Source of the DNA: Spirulina major PCC 6313
Lineage (GTDB): Bacteria; Cyanobacteriota; Cyanobacteriia; Cyanobacteriales; Spirulinaceae
DNA: 64,000 nt
Reading direction: 5' to 3'
Assembly: GCF_001890765.1 (NCBI RefSeq)
Contig: NZ_KV878783.1
Span: 4,430,771-4,494,770 of the forward strand
Below the pieces are notes generated by a model. That model saw only the letters and a program-made list of their open reading frames with translations, ran no database searches and was not told where the DNA came from. This document shows positions 8,980 through 16,529 of the stretch, piece after piece. Within the stretch, counting starts at the first letter, position 1. Each line of letters opens with the position of its first letter. A program made the translations under genes and the position numbers.

Positions 8980-10404
8980 CTACGCATCGTAATAGAGCGC
9001 AAACTCATAGGGATGGGGCCGCAAGCGCATCGGGTTGATCTCCGTATCGATCTTGTAGGCGATCCAGTTTTCGATGAACTCCGGCGTAAAGACCCCCGTG
9101 CCCGTCAAAAACTCATGATCATTCTTCAAGCATTCCAACGCCTCTTCCAACGACCCCGGCGTACTCGGAATCTTGCTCAACTCCTCAGGGCTGAGATCAT
9201 AAATATCCACATCCAAGGGAGAACCCGGATCAATTTGATTCTTGATCCCATCAATCCCCGCCAGCAGCATCGCCGCAAACGCCGTATAGGGGTTCGCCGT
9301 CGCATCGGGACAGCGGAACTCTAACCGTTTCGCCTTCGGACTCGGCCCAGACAGAGGAATTCGCACCGAAGCCGAACGATTCCCCTGGGAATAAGCCAAG
9401 TTCACCGGCGCTTCAAACCCAGGCACCAACCGCTTATAGGAGTTGATCGACGGGTTCGTAAATGCCAACAAAGCAGGCGCGTGCTTCAGAATCCCCCCGA
9501 TGTACCACAGCGCCGTTTGGCTGAGGTTGGCATAGCCATCGGCACTAAAGAAGGTCGGCTCACCATTTTTCCAGATCGACTGGTGGGTGTGCATCCCAGA
9601 ACCATTGTCATTAAACAGCGGCTTCGGCATAAACGTCGCCGTCTTGCCGTATTTCTTCGCCACATTTTTGACCACATACTTATAGGTCATCAGGTCATCC
9701 GCTGCTTGGATCAGCGTATTGAACCGAATGCCCAATTCGTTTTGTCCACCGGTCGCCACTTCATGGTGATGCTTCTCGATGGGAACCCCACAGGCTTTCA
9801 TCGTCAGCAACATTTCGGTGCGGATATCCTGCTGAGTATCCGTCGGGCCAACGGGGAAATAGCCTTGTTTGTAACCGGGCTTATGTCCTAAGTTCCCTCC
9901 CGCTTCGATGCGGCCGGAGTTCCAACGACCCTCGACGCTATCAACGTGGTAGTAACCTTCATGTTCATTTTGGTCGAAACGCACATCATCGAAGAGGAAA
10001 AATTCCGCTTCAGGGCCAAAAAATGCTGTGTCTCCGATCCCGGTTGAACTGAGGTAGTCAACGGCTTTCATGGCGATGCTGCGGGGATCACGGGAGTACC
10101 ATTCTCCCGTGCGCGGCTCCTTGATGCTGCAAATCATGCTCAAGGTTTTTTCTTTGTAGAACGGATCAATCCAGGCGGTTTTCGGGTCGGGAACCATGGA
10201 CATATCCGATTCGTTAATCGCTTTCCAGCCGCGAATACTGGAGCCATCGAACGCCACACCATCGACAAAGGAATCTTCGTCGATTTGGTTTTGATAGAAC
10301 GAGCAATGCTGCCACGTTCCGGGCAAGTCAATGAACTTGAGGTCAATGATCTGGATGTCTTCATCCTTGATCATCTGCAATACGTCTTGAGGGGTCTCTG
10401 GCAT
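8980..10404 (-). CDS. glnA: Type I glutamine synthetase
   Basis: 474 residues, the usual cyanobacterial GlnA length. It makes glutamine from glutamate, ammonia and ATP, the first step of the GS-GOGAT cycle. Visible signatures include the N-terminal [15 protein letters not shown], the catalytic region [13 protein letters not shown] and the ATP-site region GSGMHTHQS. The ATG at 10404 is preferred over an upstream in-frame start because it gives the family N-terminus ([13 protein letters not shown]) and has AAGGA just upstream. A canonical NtcA promoter sits 50-95 bp upstream. Confidence 0.97.
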   Translation of the reverse strand: MPETPQDVLQMIKDEDIQIIDLKFIDLPGTWQHCSFYQNQIDEDSFVDGVAFDGSSIRGWKAINESDMSMVPDPKTAWIDPFYKEKTLSMICSIKEPRTGEWYSRDPRSIAMKAVDYLSSTGIGDTAFFGPEAEFFLFDDVRFDQNEHEGYYHVDSVEGRWNSGRIEAGGNLGHKPGYKQGYFPVGPTDTQQDIRTEMLLTMKACGVPIEKHHHEVATGGQNELGIRFNTLIQAADDLMTYKYVVKNVAKKYGKTATFMPKPLFNDNGSGMHTHQSIWKNGEPTFFSADGYANLSQTALWYIGGILKHAPALLAFTNPSINSYKRLVPGFEAPVNLAYSQGNRSASVRIPLSGPSPKAKRLEFRCPDATANPYTAFAAMLLAGIDGIKNQIDPGSPLDVDIYDLSPEELSKIPSTPGSLEEALECLKNDHEFLTGTGVFTPEFIENWIAYKIDTEINPMRLRPHPYEFALYYDA

Positions 10405-10781
10405 AGGGATAATCCTTCCTTCAGGAGTTTCAGCCGGTATTAAATCATCGAGAGTTATCCTAGAAAGCACGTCGATTGACTTTTGTATCAAAAATTACGG
10501 AATTTCATGGGATTCCCCGAAGTCATCCTAAAGCTTTGGCTATGGGCTGTAACTGATTCACCAACGCAATATACGTTGACAGTCTGTAATATTTTGCAAA
10601 GGTTGGGGGCAATATGTTACGAAACGTATCAATTGTGAGTCAATTTGGCGATCTTCTTAAATTCAACGACTCAGAGCGGTCTTCCCTATGGGATGATGGG
10701 GCGTTAGATTAGTGCCAGATTCCGAGCCTGTGATCGGCTACCTTTACCAAAAAAAATTTAGTGATTGGGAGCGCAGTTTAA
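10405..10781. other. Divergent control region between glnA and apcF
   Basis: 377 bp separate the two divergent starts. Apart from the NtcA promoter for glnA, it holds TTGACA at about 10578 and TAATAT at about 10590, too close together to form one promoter, and an imperfect palindrome TTACGAAACGTA near 10618. The apcF promoter must lie here but I cannot place it confidently. Confidence 0.5.
10457..10498 (-). promoter_or_regulatory. NtcA-activated glnA promoter
   Basis: A perfect NtcA site GTA-N8-TAC lies at 10485-10498. Reading toward glnA it is followed, after 22 bp, by TAGGAT at 10457-10462, which matches the TAN3T -10 element. The 22-bp spacing is the classical layout of NtcA class II promoters. 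Transcription should start near 10450, giving a leader of about 45 nt. Confidence 0.85.
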
Positions 10782-11291
10782 ATGAGAGATGCAGTCACCA
10801 GCTTAATCAGAAACTATGATGTCAGCGGCCGGTACTTTGATCGGGATGCGATGGATCGGTTGCAGTCCTATTTCGCCTCTGGGACGGATCGGATTGCTGT
10901 GGCGACGATGATTACGGCCAATGCGGCGGCGATCGTGAAGGCGGCGGGGGCACAATTGTTTGAGACCGTGCCTGAATTATTACGTCCGGGCGGTAATGCC
11001 TATACCACTCGTCGGTATTCTGCTTGCCTGCGGGATATGGATTATTACTTGCGGTATGCCAGCTATGCGTTGGTGGCAGATGATACCAATGTTCTTGATG
11101 AACGGGTGTTGCAGGGCTTGCGAGAAACCTATAACTCGTTGGGTGTGCCCATTGGCCCGACGGTGATGGGGATTCAAATCATGAAGGATGTGGTGAAAGA
11201 GTTGGCCACGGAAGCCGGGATTGTGGATGTGAGCTTTATCGATGCGCCGTTTGATCATTTGGCGCGTGATTTTAGTGAGCAGGATCTCTAG
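10782..11291 (+). CDS. apcF: Allophycocyanin beta-18 subunit
   Basis: 169 residues. The chromophore cysteine is C82 in RRYSACLRDMDYYLRYA, and the conserved asparagine that is methylated in beta-type phycobiliproteins is N72. Sequence signatures such as LLRPGGNAYTTRRY and DERVLQGLRETYNSLGVPIG match ApcF more than ApcB. ApcF caps the phycobilisome core with the linker ApcE and helps pass energy to photosystem II. It stands alone, away from apcABC, as is common. A HIP1-pair hairpin with a T-run follows. Confidence 0.9.
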   Translation: MRDAVTSLIRNYDVSGRYFDRDAMDRLQSYFASGTDRIAVATMITANAAAIVKAAGAQLFETVPELLRPGGNAYTTRRYSACLRDMDYYLRYASYALVADDTNVLDERVLQGLRETYNSLGVPIGPTVMGIQIMKDVVKELATEAGIVDVSFIDAPFDHLARDFSEQDL

Positions 11292-11378
11292 TGCGATGAT
11301 TTAAGCGCCGTCACCGGATCGTCGCCCTAGGAACCGGAAGGGTTTTGGTCTTCGGGGGGCGATGGTGATGGGGCAGGG

Positions 11379-11413
11379 GCGATCGCTTTCTCCAGAGGGC
11401 GATCGCATTTTTT
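11379..11413 (+). terminator. Hairpin from two HIP1 octamers followed by T-run
   Basis: Two GCGATCGC octamers (11379-11386 and 11399-11406) can pair as an 8-bp stem with a 12-nt loop, followed directly by ATTTTTT. It lies 88 bp after the apcF stop and before the next start, which fits an intrinsic terminator. Confidence 0.5.
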
Positions 11414-11436
11414 ATGGCAATGACAGGAGCGGGGAA

Positions 11437-12297
11437 ATGAGCGGCTTGAACCTCTGGCAATCGTTAGTGAGTTGTAGCACCAATGCCCTAAAAAGTGGGG
11501 CGTTACAACCCATCAGTACCCATCATGAGTTTTTGACGGCGGCGGGGCTGACGTTTTTGGTCCATGTGTCGGATAATTTGCAGCGCAAGACGGCTCTTGA
11601 TACGTTGCTGCGATCGCGTGCTCCCGATTTCAATCCGTTTTTGCCCTACGAGGAGGCGCTCTTTGTGGCGGATCTCTCGCCGACCCACCTCTGCTTGTTG
11701 AATAAATTCAATGTGGTGGAGCACCATAGCTTGATTGTGACGCGGGCCTTTGAGGCGCAGGAAACCTGGTTGACGGTGGCGGATTTTGCGGCGATCGCTC
11801 ACGCCCTCTCGGAAATAGAGGGGTTGGCCTTTTATAACGGGGGTCGCGATGCCGGGGCCAGTCAACGCCATAAACACCTTCAGCTCGTGCCCTATCCGCT
11901 TTTGCCGCCGGGGTACGACCTGCCCCTAGAGGCGGCGATCGCCGCCATGCCCGACCCCCACGCCCCGAATCCAATTCCCGCCTTCCGCTTTCGCCACGCC
12001 TTCGCCTCCCTCACGCGCACCATGACCCCGGCCGATCTTCATCGCTGTTATGGCGAATTACTGAGCACCGCTGGTCTTCACTATCAGGGCCAACAACAGA
12101 CGGCCCCCTATAATTTTCTGATGACCCGCGCTTGGATGGTGATTGTGCCGCGATCGCGCGATCGTTATCAAGGCATTTCCGTTAATTCCCTTGGGTTTGC
12201 AGGCACGCTCTTTGTCGCCACCCCCGAACAACGCGCCACCTTAACCACCCTTGGCCCCCTCTCCCTCCTGGAACAGGTCGCGATTCCCCTGCCATAA
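11437..12297 (+). CDS. ATP adenylyltransferase / Ap4A phosphorylase-like protein
   Basis: 286 residues from the ATG at 11437, chosen for the AGGAG 8-10 bp upstream; an earlier in-frame ATG would translate through the HIP1 hairpin. The HIT-like active site is visible as QRHKHLQLVP (H-x-H-x-Q) near residue 150, with LLNKFNVVEHHSLIVT before it, as in Apa2-type phosphorylases that split diadenosine tetraphosphate. The C-terminal third matches the extra domain of that family. Confidence 0.8.
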   Translation: MSGLNLWQSLVSCSTNALKSGALQPISTHHEFLTAAGLTFLVHVSDNLQRKTALDTLLRSRAPDFNPFLPYEEALFVADLSPTHLCLLNKFNVVEHHSLIVTRAFEAQETWLTVADFAAIAHALSEIEGLAFYNGGRDAGASQRHKHLQLVPYPLLPPGYDLPLEAAIAAMPDPHAPNPIPAFRFRHAFASLTRTMTPADLHRCYGELLSTAGLHYQGQQQTAPYNFLMTRAWMVIVPRSRDRYQGISVNSLGFAGTLFVATPEQRATLTTLGPLSLLEQVAIPLP

Positions 12298-12325
12298 CCT
12301 CAGCATTCCCACTCAGTTTTTCCCC

Positions 12326-12368
12326 AACCTGTGGAAAACCCGATCGGGTTTTCCACAGGTTTTCCACA
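12326..12368. other. 36-bp perfect palindrome with three DnaA-box-like motifs
   Basis: 12326-12361 is a perfect palindrome whose left half is AACCTGTGGAAAACCCGA. It contains TGTGGAAAA at 12330-12338 and TTTTCCACA at 12349-12357; a third TTTTCCACA follows at 12360-12368. TTTTCCACA is the usual cyanobacterial form of the DnaA box. About 120 bp of AT-rich sequence follows. It also lies just after a stop codon, so it may simply terminate transcription. Confidence 0.6.
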
Positions 12369-12527
12369 TTGGGAACAATTGCTCTCTATTATCAATCCTG
12401 TCATGAAATCCAATCACATCAGTCTGTAATCAACATTAGATTTTGCTAAAGTGATAAGGAATGTAATAAAATTAAACCTTTTTGCAAAACTGCATCACAG
12501 GTGACTGAGTGGCATTTTTCGTAGCGG

Positions 12528-13220
12528 ATGGACTTCTGTATGACACAGGCCTTAACATTGACAACCACGGCACAGGACACCCAGACCCTGAAGCAAGTGT
12601 GGCAGACTCTCGACGCTGAAAGCTGTCCCCATCACTACAACTTCCACCTGCACAGCCAGAGTTCCGACGGGCAACTGATTCCCGAAAGCATTATTGACCA
12701 AGCCCTCCGCATTGGCCTGAACGGCATGGCGTTGACGGATCATCACACCGTTGAGGGATATTATCGTGCTCAACAGTGGCTAGATGCCCAGGTTCCAGAC
12801 TGTCGGCTTCATCTGTGGACGGGGGTTGAAATCACTGCCCGCATCCATGACACTGATGTTCATATTTTGGGCTACGGCTTCAATCCTGAACATCCGGCAC
12901 TTCAATCGTATTTACAGGGCGAGGCCCCACGGGGCACAGCCGCCGAAGCGGCCTTTGTGATCGCGGCGATCCATGCAGCGGGGGGGTTAGCGGTATTGGC
13001 TCACCCCGAACGGTATCGTCGTTCGGCTCAGGAATTGATCCCGATGGTGGCCCAGTGGGGCATTGATGGTGTGGAAGCCTATTACAACTACCGGCGCACC
13101 AACCCTTGGCAGGCCAGCCCCAAGGAAACAGAGCGGGTGAAAGCCTTGGGCGATCGCTTCAACCTTTTCCAAACCTGCGGCACGGATACTCACGGTTTAG
13201 ATTTGCTGCTGCGTTTGTAG
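12528..13220 (+). CDS. PHP domain phosphoesterase
   Basis: 230 residues (226 if the ATG at 12540 is used). The metal-binding motifs of the PHP fold are in order: HLHSQSSDG, TDHHT, GVEITA, LAHPER and GTDTHG. Standalone PHP proteins of this size hydrolyse phosphoesters such as nucleoside 3',5'-bisphosphates or RNA 5' ends (the YciV/RNase AM group); the substrate here is not shown. The last codons overlap the convergent DUF2227 gene by 31 bp. Confidence 0.82.
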   Translation: MDFCMTQALTLTTTAQDTQTLKQVWQTLDAESCPHHYNFHLHSQSSDGQLIPESIIDQALRIGLNGMALTDHHTVEGYYRAQQWLDAQVPDCRLHLWTGVEITARIHDTDVHILGYGFNPEHPALQSYLQGEAPRGTAAEAAFVIAAIHAAGGLAVLAHPERYRRSAQELIPMVAQWGIDGVEAYYNYRRTNPWQASPKETERVKALGDRFNLFQTCGTDTHGLDLLLRL

Positions 13221-13771
13221 GTGCTTTTGCGCGATCGCGGGGTGCTGGGGGTGCTTTTCGGACGTTGGCGGCGTTGCCATCGTTTATAGGCGGAACCCGT
13301 CCAATCTGCGAGGCTGTGGCTCATCGCCCCCAACTCTAAGCCGATAAACAGCGCCACACCGCCGAGGGCATGGGTTTGGGCGAAGGCTTGGCTCTGCTGC
13401 CAGGCTTGCCCCCAATCCCACGGCAGGTCAAAGAGGAGATGAGCGATCGCACCTCCCACCCCCACCCCAGCCCCCACAATCACCAAGAGATACACCACCC
13501 GAATCGCAGTGCCAATCAGAAACCCGTGGGAGTAACGGGAACGATGGCGCATTTTCTTTTGGTAGGGAAGCCAAATCCCCCGCAACAGCCCCCACCGCTT
13601 AAACTGCACCGAATGAATATCCAAATCGGGGCCGAACATCAGACCACTAAAGAGATACCCGCTAGCGAGTAGCAGCGTGATCTTCGCGTTGCGGGTCGCC
13701 AACATCGACAGGCCGACGATAACGGGCAAACTCCAGAGGGTGATGCGATCGTGGGTGCGGCCAGAGGGCAT
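13190..13771 (-). CDS. DUF2227 putative metal-binding membrane protein
   Basis: 193 residues. The pattern PSGRTHDRIT, GPDLDIHS, HRSRYSHG and GAMSHSLADW gives spaced His/Asp residues like those of YdjM/DUF2227 membrane metal-dependent hydrolases. Three or four hydrophobic segments are visible. The last 30 residues are basic and low-complexity (RKSTYKRSSKSKP). Function is unknown. It is convergent with the PHP gene and divergent from tRNA-Val. Confidence 0.78.
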   Translation of the reverse strand: MPSGRTHDRITLWSLPVIVGLSMLATRNAKITLLLASGYLFSGLMFGPDLDIHSVQFKRWGLLRGIWLPYQKKMRHRSRYSHGFLIGTAIRVVYLLVIVGAGVGVGGAIAHLLFDLPWDWGQAWQQSQAFAQTHALGGVALFIGLELGAMSHSLADWTGSAYKRWQRRQRPKSTPSTPRSRKSTYKRSSKSKP

Positions 13772-13814
13772 GTTGGATCTTGGTAAATTTTATGATAGTG
13801 TTATACATCGTATC

Positions 13815-13887
13815 GGACGGTTAGCTCAGTTGGTAGAGCTCCTGCCTTACAAGCAGGCTGTCACTGGTTCGAGTCCAGTACCGTCCA
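13815..13887 (+). tRNA. tRNA-Val (anticodon UAC)
   Basis: 73 nt fold as a standard cloverleaf: acceptor GGACGGT/ACCGTCC with discriminator A, D-loop GCTCAGTTGGTAGAGC, anticodon stem CCTGC/GCAGG with loop CTTACAA, and TTCGAGT in the T-loop. The anticodon TAC reads valine GUA/GUG codons. The CCA end is not encoded. Confidence 0.95.
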
Positions 13888-13915
13888 CTTTTGAGAACTC
13901 CGATCAAAACCCGAC

Positions 13916-15094
13916 CTAGGATGAGGTGGGGATGATGGTGCGATAGGCGGCGATCATTTGGGTGGCGATCGCATCCCAACTATAATCCTGCTGCACTAAT
14001 TGCAAGGCATTGCGACCCCGGCGGGCCTGTTCGGTGCGATCGCTCAAGGCGGTGCGCAGGGAATCCGTGAGCGCCTCCACCTCCGGGCGCGTCACCCAGC
14101 CCGCCTCGGCCCGCTCCACGGCGGGCCAGAGGTCTACCCCATTGGACACCACAACGGACGTACCCACCGCCATCGCCTCCGCCACCGCAATCCCAAAATT
14201 TTCATAGTAGGACGGCAACACAAACAGATCCGCATCCTGGAGTAAAGCTGTTTTTTCAATGCCTTGGACAAAGCCTGCGATCGTGGTCTGGGGCAGGATG
14301 CCCGCTGCTGCGATTCGCTGCCGTAGTTCCTGTTCATAGCCGGGATCTTGGCTATTGGAACCCGCGAGGACGAAGTGAAACGGCACACCTTCGGCCTGGA
14401 GTCGCGCCAGAGCGGTGACTAATAATTCAATCCCTTTTTTGCGATCAAGGCGGGACATATAGACCAGAAGGGGCAGATCCGGAGCGATGTGCCAGTGCGA
14501 TCGCGCCCGCCCCCGTTCCGGCAAGTCCGGCAGCGTCACCCCCAAGGGAATCACCCAATCTTGGGTCTTCACCCCGTAGCGATGGGAGGTTTTCGCCTCG
14601 GTGGTACTGGTGAAATGCACCGCCGCCGCCCCGGCTAAATTGGGCCGCTCAATCCCATAGCCATAGAGAGCTTTGAGCCAGCGTTTTTTTTGGAGATCTT
14701 GGGGGTCGAGGGTTCCCAAGGGTCGCAAAATATAGGGGCAGCCTTGCCAGCGGAGAATCGTCGCAGCGGCACTGCTGACCGGGGAAAAAAGAGCGTGAAC
14801 ATGGGCGAGATCATACTGATGGGCGTGGTGGTACAGCCATTGCAGCAGATCCCAGGAAAATTTGTAACGGCGAAAAGGGGCGCAGCGAAAATAGCGCACG
14901 GTGTAGCCATCTTCCGCTACGGGTTGATTGATGGGCACATCAAGGGGCGCTTGACCCACATCGCCATTGGCATCGGTGGTCAGAATCTCCACTTCAACCC
15001 CCTGCCGACTCAGGGCCGCCGATAGCCCCCGCACCATCTGACTCGGCCCCCCATACACCAGGGAAATGGAAGGGACAATGTGCAGAACTTTCAT
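13916..15094 (-). CDS. Family 4 glycosyltransferase
   Basis: 392 residues from the ATG at 15094; the frame is open further upstream, but the sequence there is proline-rich and non-coding in character. The N-terminus MKVLHIVPSISLVYGGPSQM holds the GGP loop of GT-B enzymes. The C-terminal half has LVYMSRLDRKKGIELLV and the nucleotide-sugar site PSYYENFGIAVAEAMAVG (E-x7-E type). It probably adds a sugar to exopolysaccharide, lipopolysaccharide or a lipid. It ends 29 bp from tRNA-Val and starts 25 bp after the cpcS stop. Confidence 0.85.
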   Translation of the reverse strand: MKVLHIVPSISLVYGGPSQMVRGLSAALSRQGVEVEILTTDANGDVGQAPLDVPINQPVAEDGYTVRYFRCAPFRRYKFSWDLLQWLYHHAHQYDLAHVHALFSPVSSAAATILRWQGCPYILRPLGTLDPQDLQKKRWLKALYGYGIERPNLAGAAAVHFTSTTEAKTSHRYGVKTQDWVIPLGVTLPDLPERGRARSHWHIAPDLPLLVYMSRLDRKKGIELLVTALARLQAEGVPFHFVLAGSNSQDPGYEQELRQRIAAAGILPQTTIAGFVQGIEKTALLQDADLFVLPSYYENFGIAVAEAMAVGTSVVVSNGVDLWPAVERAEAGWVTRPEVEALTDSLRTALSDRTEQARRGRNALQLVQQDYSWDAIATQMIAAYRTIIPTSS

Positions 15095-15119
15095 AGCAGG
15101 TGGGGGGTAGGCGTGGGGA

Positions 15120-15704
15120 TTACCAGCCGGAGAGGGCAGGTAGGGGAGCGATCGCGGTGTTGGATTCCGGCGGCGGCACAGGTTCAGCGGTGCGGGCTTC
15201 AGCGCAGAAGGTGGCGGTGTTGAAGCCACCAAAGCGTTTCACAGTGCTGGTGCGGAGGCGGAGGTCAGGGGTGGCGAACCAAAAGCGTTCGATGACGCTC
15301 ATGGTTTCGTATTCGGTGATCAGGTTGAGGGCATCATCGTCGTCCATTTCAAAGCGGCCGGCGACGGGGACGATTTCGGCGTAGCCCCGTTCGCGGAGGA
15401 GTTTGCCGTTGCGGGGGTTGTCGGGGTCGGGGATGAGGGCGAAAACGGTTTCGCCTTTGTGGTCTTCGCCTTCTTTATCCCAGGCCATGGCTCCGTTCCA
15501 GGTGACGAAGGAGCCGCCGACGCTTTGGGCGGGGTCTTCGTTGTGCATTTTACAGATTTCGATGATGCGGGGATCATCGGCGGGGAGGGTTTCGACGGTG
15601 ATCATTGACCCACCGTTTTCAGCGCGGCGAAAGGGCAGGTGATGGGTGGTGCGTTGCGATCGCCACTGTCCTGCACTCTGCCGAAAAAATTCCATTGCAT
15701 CCAT
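15120..15704 (-). CDS. cpcS: CpcS/CpeS-type phycobiliprotein lyase
   Basis: 194 residues. The N-terminus MEFFRQSAGQWRSQRTTHHL and the motif ERFWFATPDLRLRTSTVKRF are typical of CpcS-I lyases, lipocalin-like beta-barrels that attach phycocyanobilin to Cys82-equivalent cysteines of phycocyanin and allophycocyanin beta subunits. ApcF at 10782 is a plausible client. The last 20 residues are Pro/Ala-rich and look like a tail. It follows a second lyase-like gene by 69 bp on the same strand. Confidence 0.88.
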   Translation of the reverse strand: MDAMEFFRQSAGQWRSQRTTHHLPFRRAENGGSMITVETLPADDPRIIEICKMHNEDPAQSVGGSFVTWNGAMAWDKEGEDHKGETVFALIPDPDNPRNGKLLRERGYAEIVPVAGRFEMDDDDALNLITEYETMSVIERFWFATPDLRLRTSTVKRFGGFNTATFCAEARTAEPVPPPESNTAIAPLPALSGW

Positions 15705-15773
15705 AGTTTTTGCTGAATTGACTCCATCAATAAAGGGTGAACCAAGGCTAAATCCTGGCGATTCTGTTTCCCA

Positions 15774-16331
15774 TTATGCCGTTTTCTGTTCCACGCCAAA
15801 CCCAACGAGGCGCATTTCCGTCAGGGGTTCGCCTGCCGGGGGGCGGGTGTAGTTGAAAATGCGGCGGATGCGCAGGGTGGGGTTAATCAGGATAATGGAA
15901 TCAACGGAGACGACGTGGGTGTATTGGGTGGTCATCAACAGTTCGCGGCTGCTGGTGTCGAAGCGAAAGTGAGAAACGATCGGGCGGGATTCTTCGTAGG
16001 CGCGATCGCGCAAATAATCCCCACTCAGATAAATACCCTCGGTTTGGGTGGGCACAAAAAGAATATTCAGGGTTTGGGAGACGCGATCGCCCTGCTCCGA
16101 CACCGTTTGAAAAGACAGACTAAACCCTTCGAGTGTGGCTAGATCCGGCGGCGACTCGTAGGCATTATCGGTCAACACCTGTTGTTTCAGCTCTGGGGTG
16201 AGGCGGGCAATCTGAAAATCCGTGTGCGATCGCTCCACCTCCTGCCGCGTCAGGTAATGATAGGTACGCTCCGTACTCCAATCCCCCACGCAATGCTCAA
16301 AAAACTGATGAAAACTCCCGTAATCCACCAT
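15774..16331 (-). CDS. CpcS/CpeS-family lyase paralogue
   Basis: 185 residues with the same overall plan as its neighbour (HQFFEHCVGDWSTERTYHYL near the start, PTLRIRRIFNYTRP and VGFGVEQKTA near the end) but strongly diverged. In Synechococcus sp. PCC 7002, CpcS acts as a heterodimer with the paralogue CpcU; the tandem order here is compatible with such a pair, though I cannot separate CpcU from other subtypes by eye. Confidence 0.75.
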   Translation of the reverse strand: MVDYGSFHQFFEHCVGDWSTERTYHYLTRQEVERSHTDFQIARLTPELKQQVLTDNAYESPPDLATLEGFSLSFQTVSEQGDRVSQTLNILFVPTQTEGIYLSGDYLRDRAYEESRPIVSHFRFDTSSRELLMTTQYTHVVSVDSIILINPTLRIRRIFNYTRPPAGEPLTEMRLVGFGVEQKTA

Positions 16332-16529
16332 CCTGCTCCCTCAGCAACAACCCCCCCATTCTCTCCCATCGCACCCAATCCAAGCAATCCAAGCATTCTC
16401 ACCCGTCACAGTCAACAGTAGACAGTCGTGGATGGCACAGCTAAAATAGTGCTTTATTGTAGAGTGGCTTAGGCGGCTAAAACACAGGCTATCACTGCAT
16501 CTGACAATCCGCCGTAACCCACCAATGCC

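Noticed and set aside
10405-10456. glnA-type glutamine riboswitch in the glnA leader
   Set aside because: The short leader lacks the conserved motif bases; regulation is better explained by the NtcA promoter.
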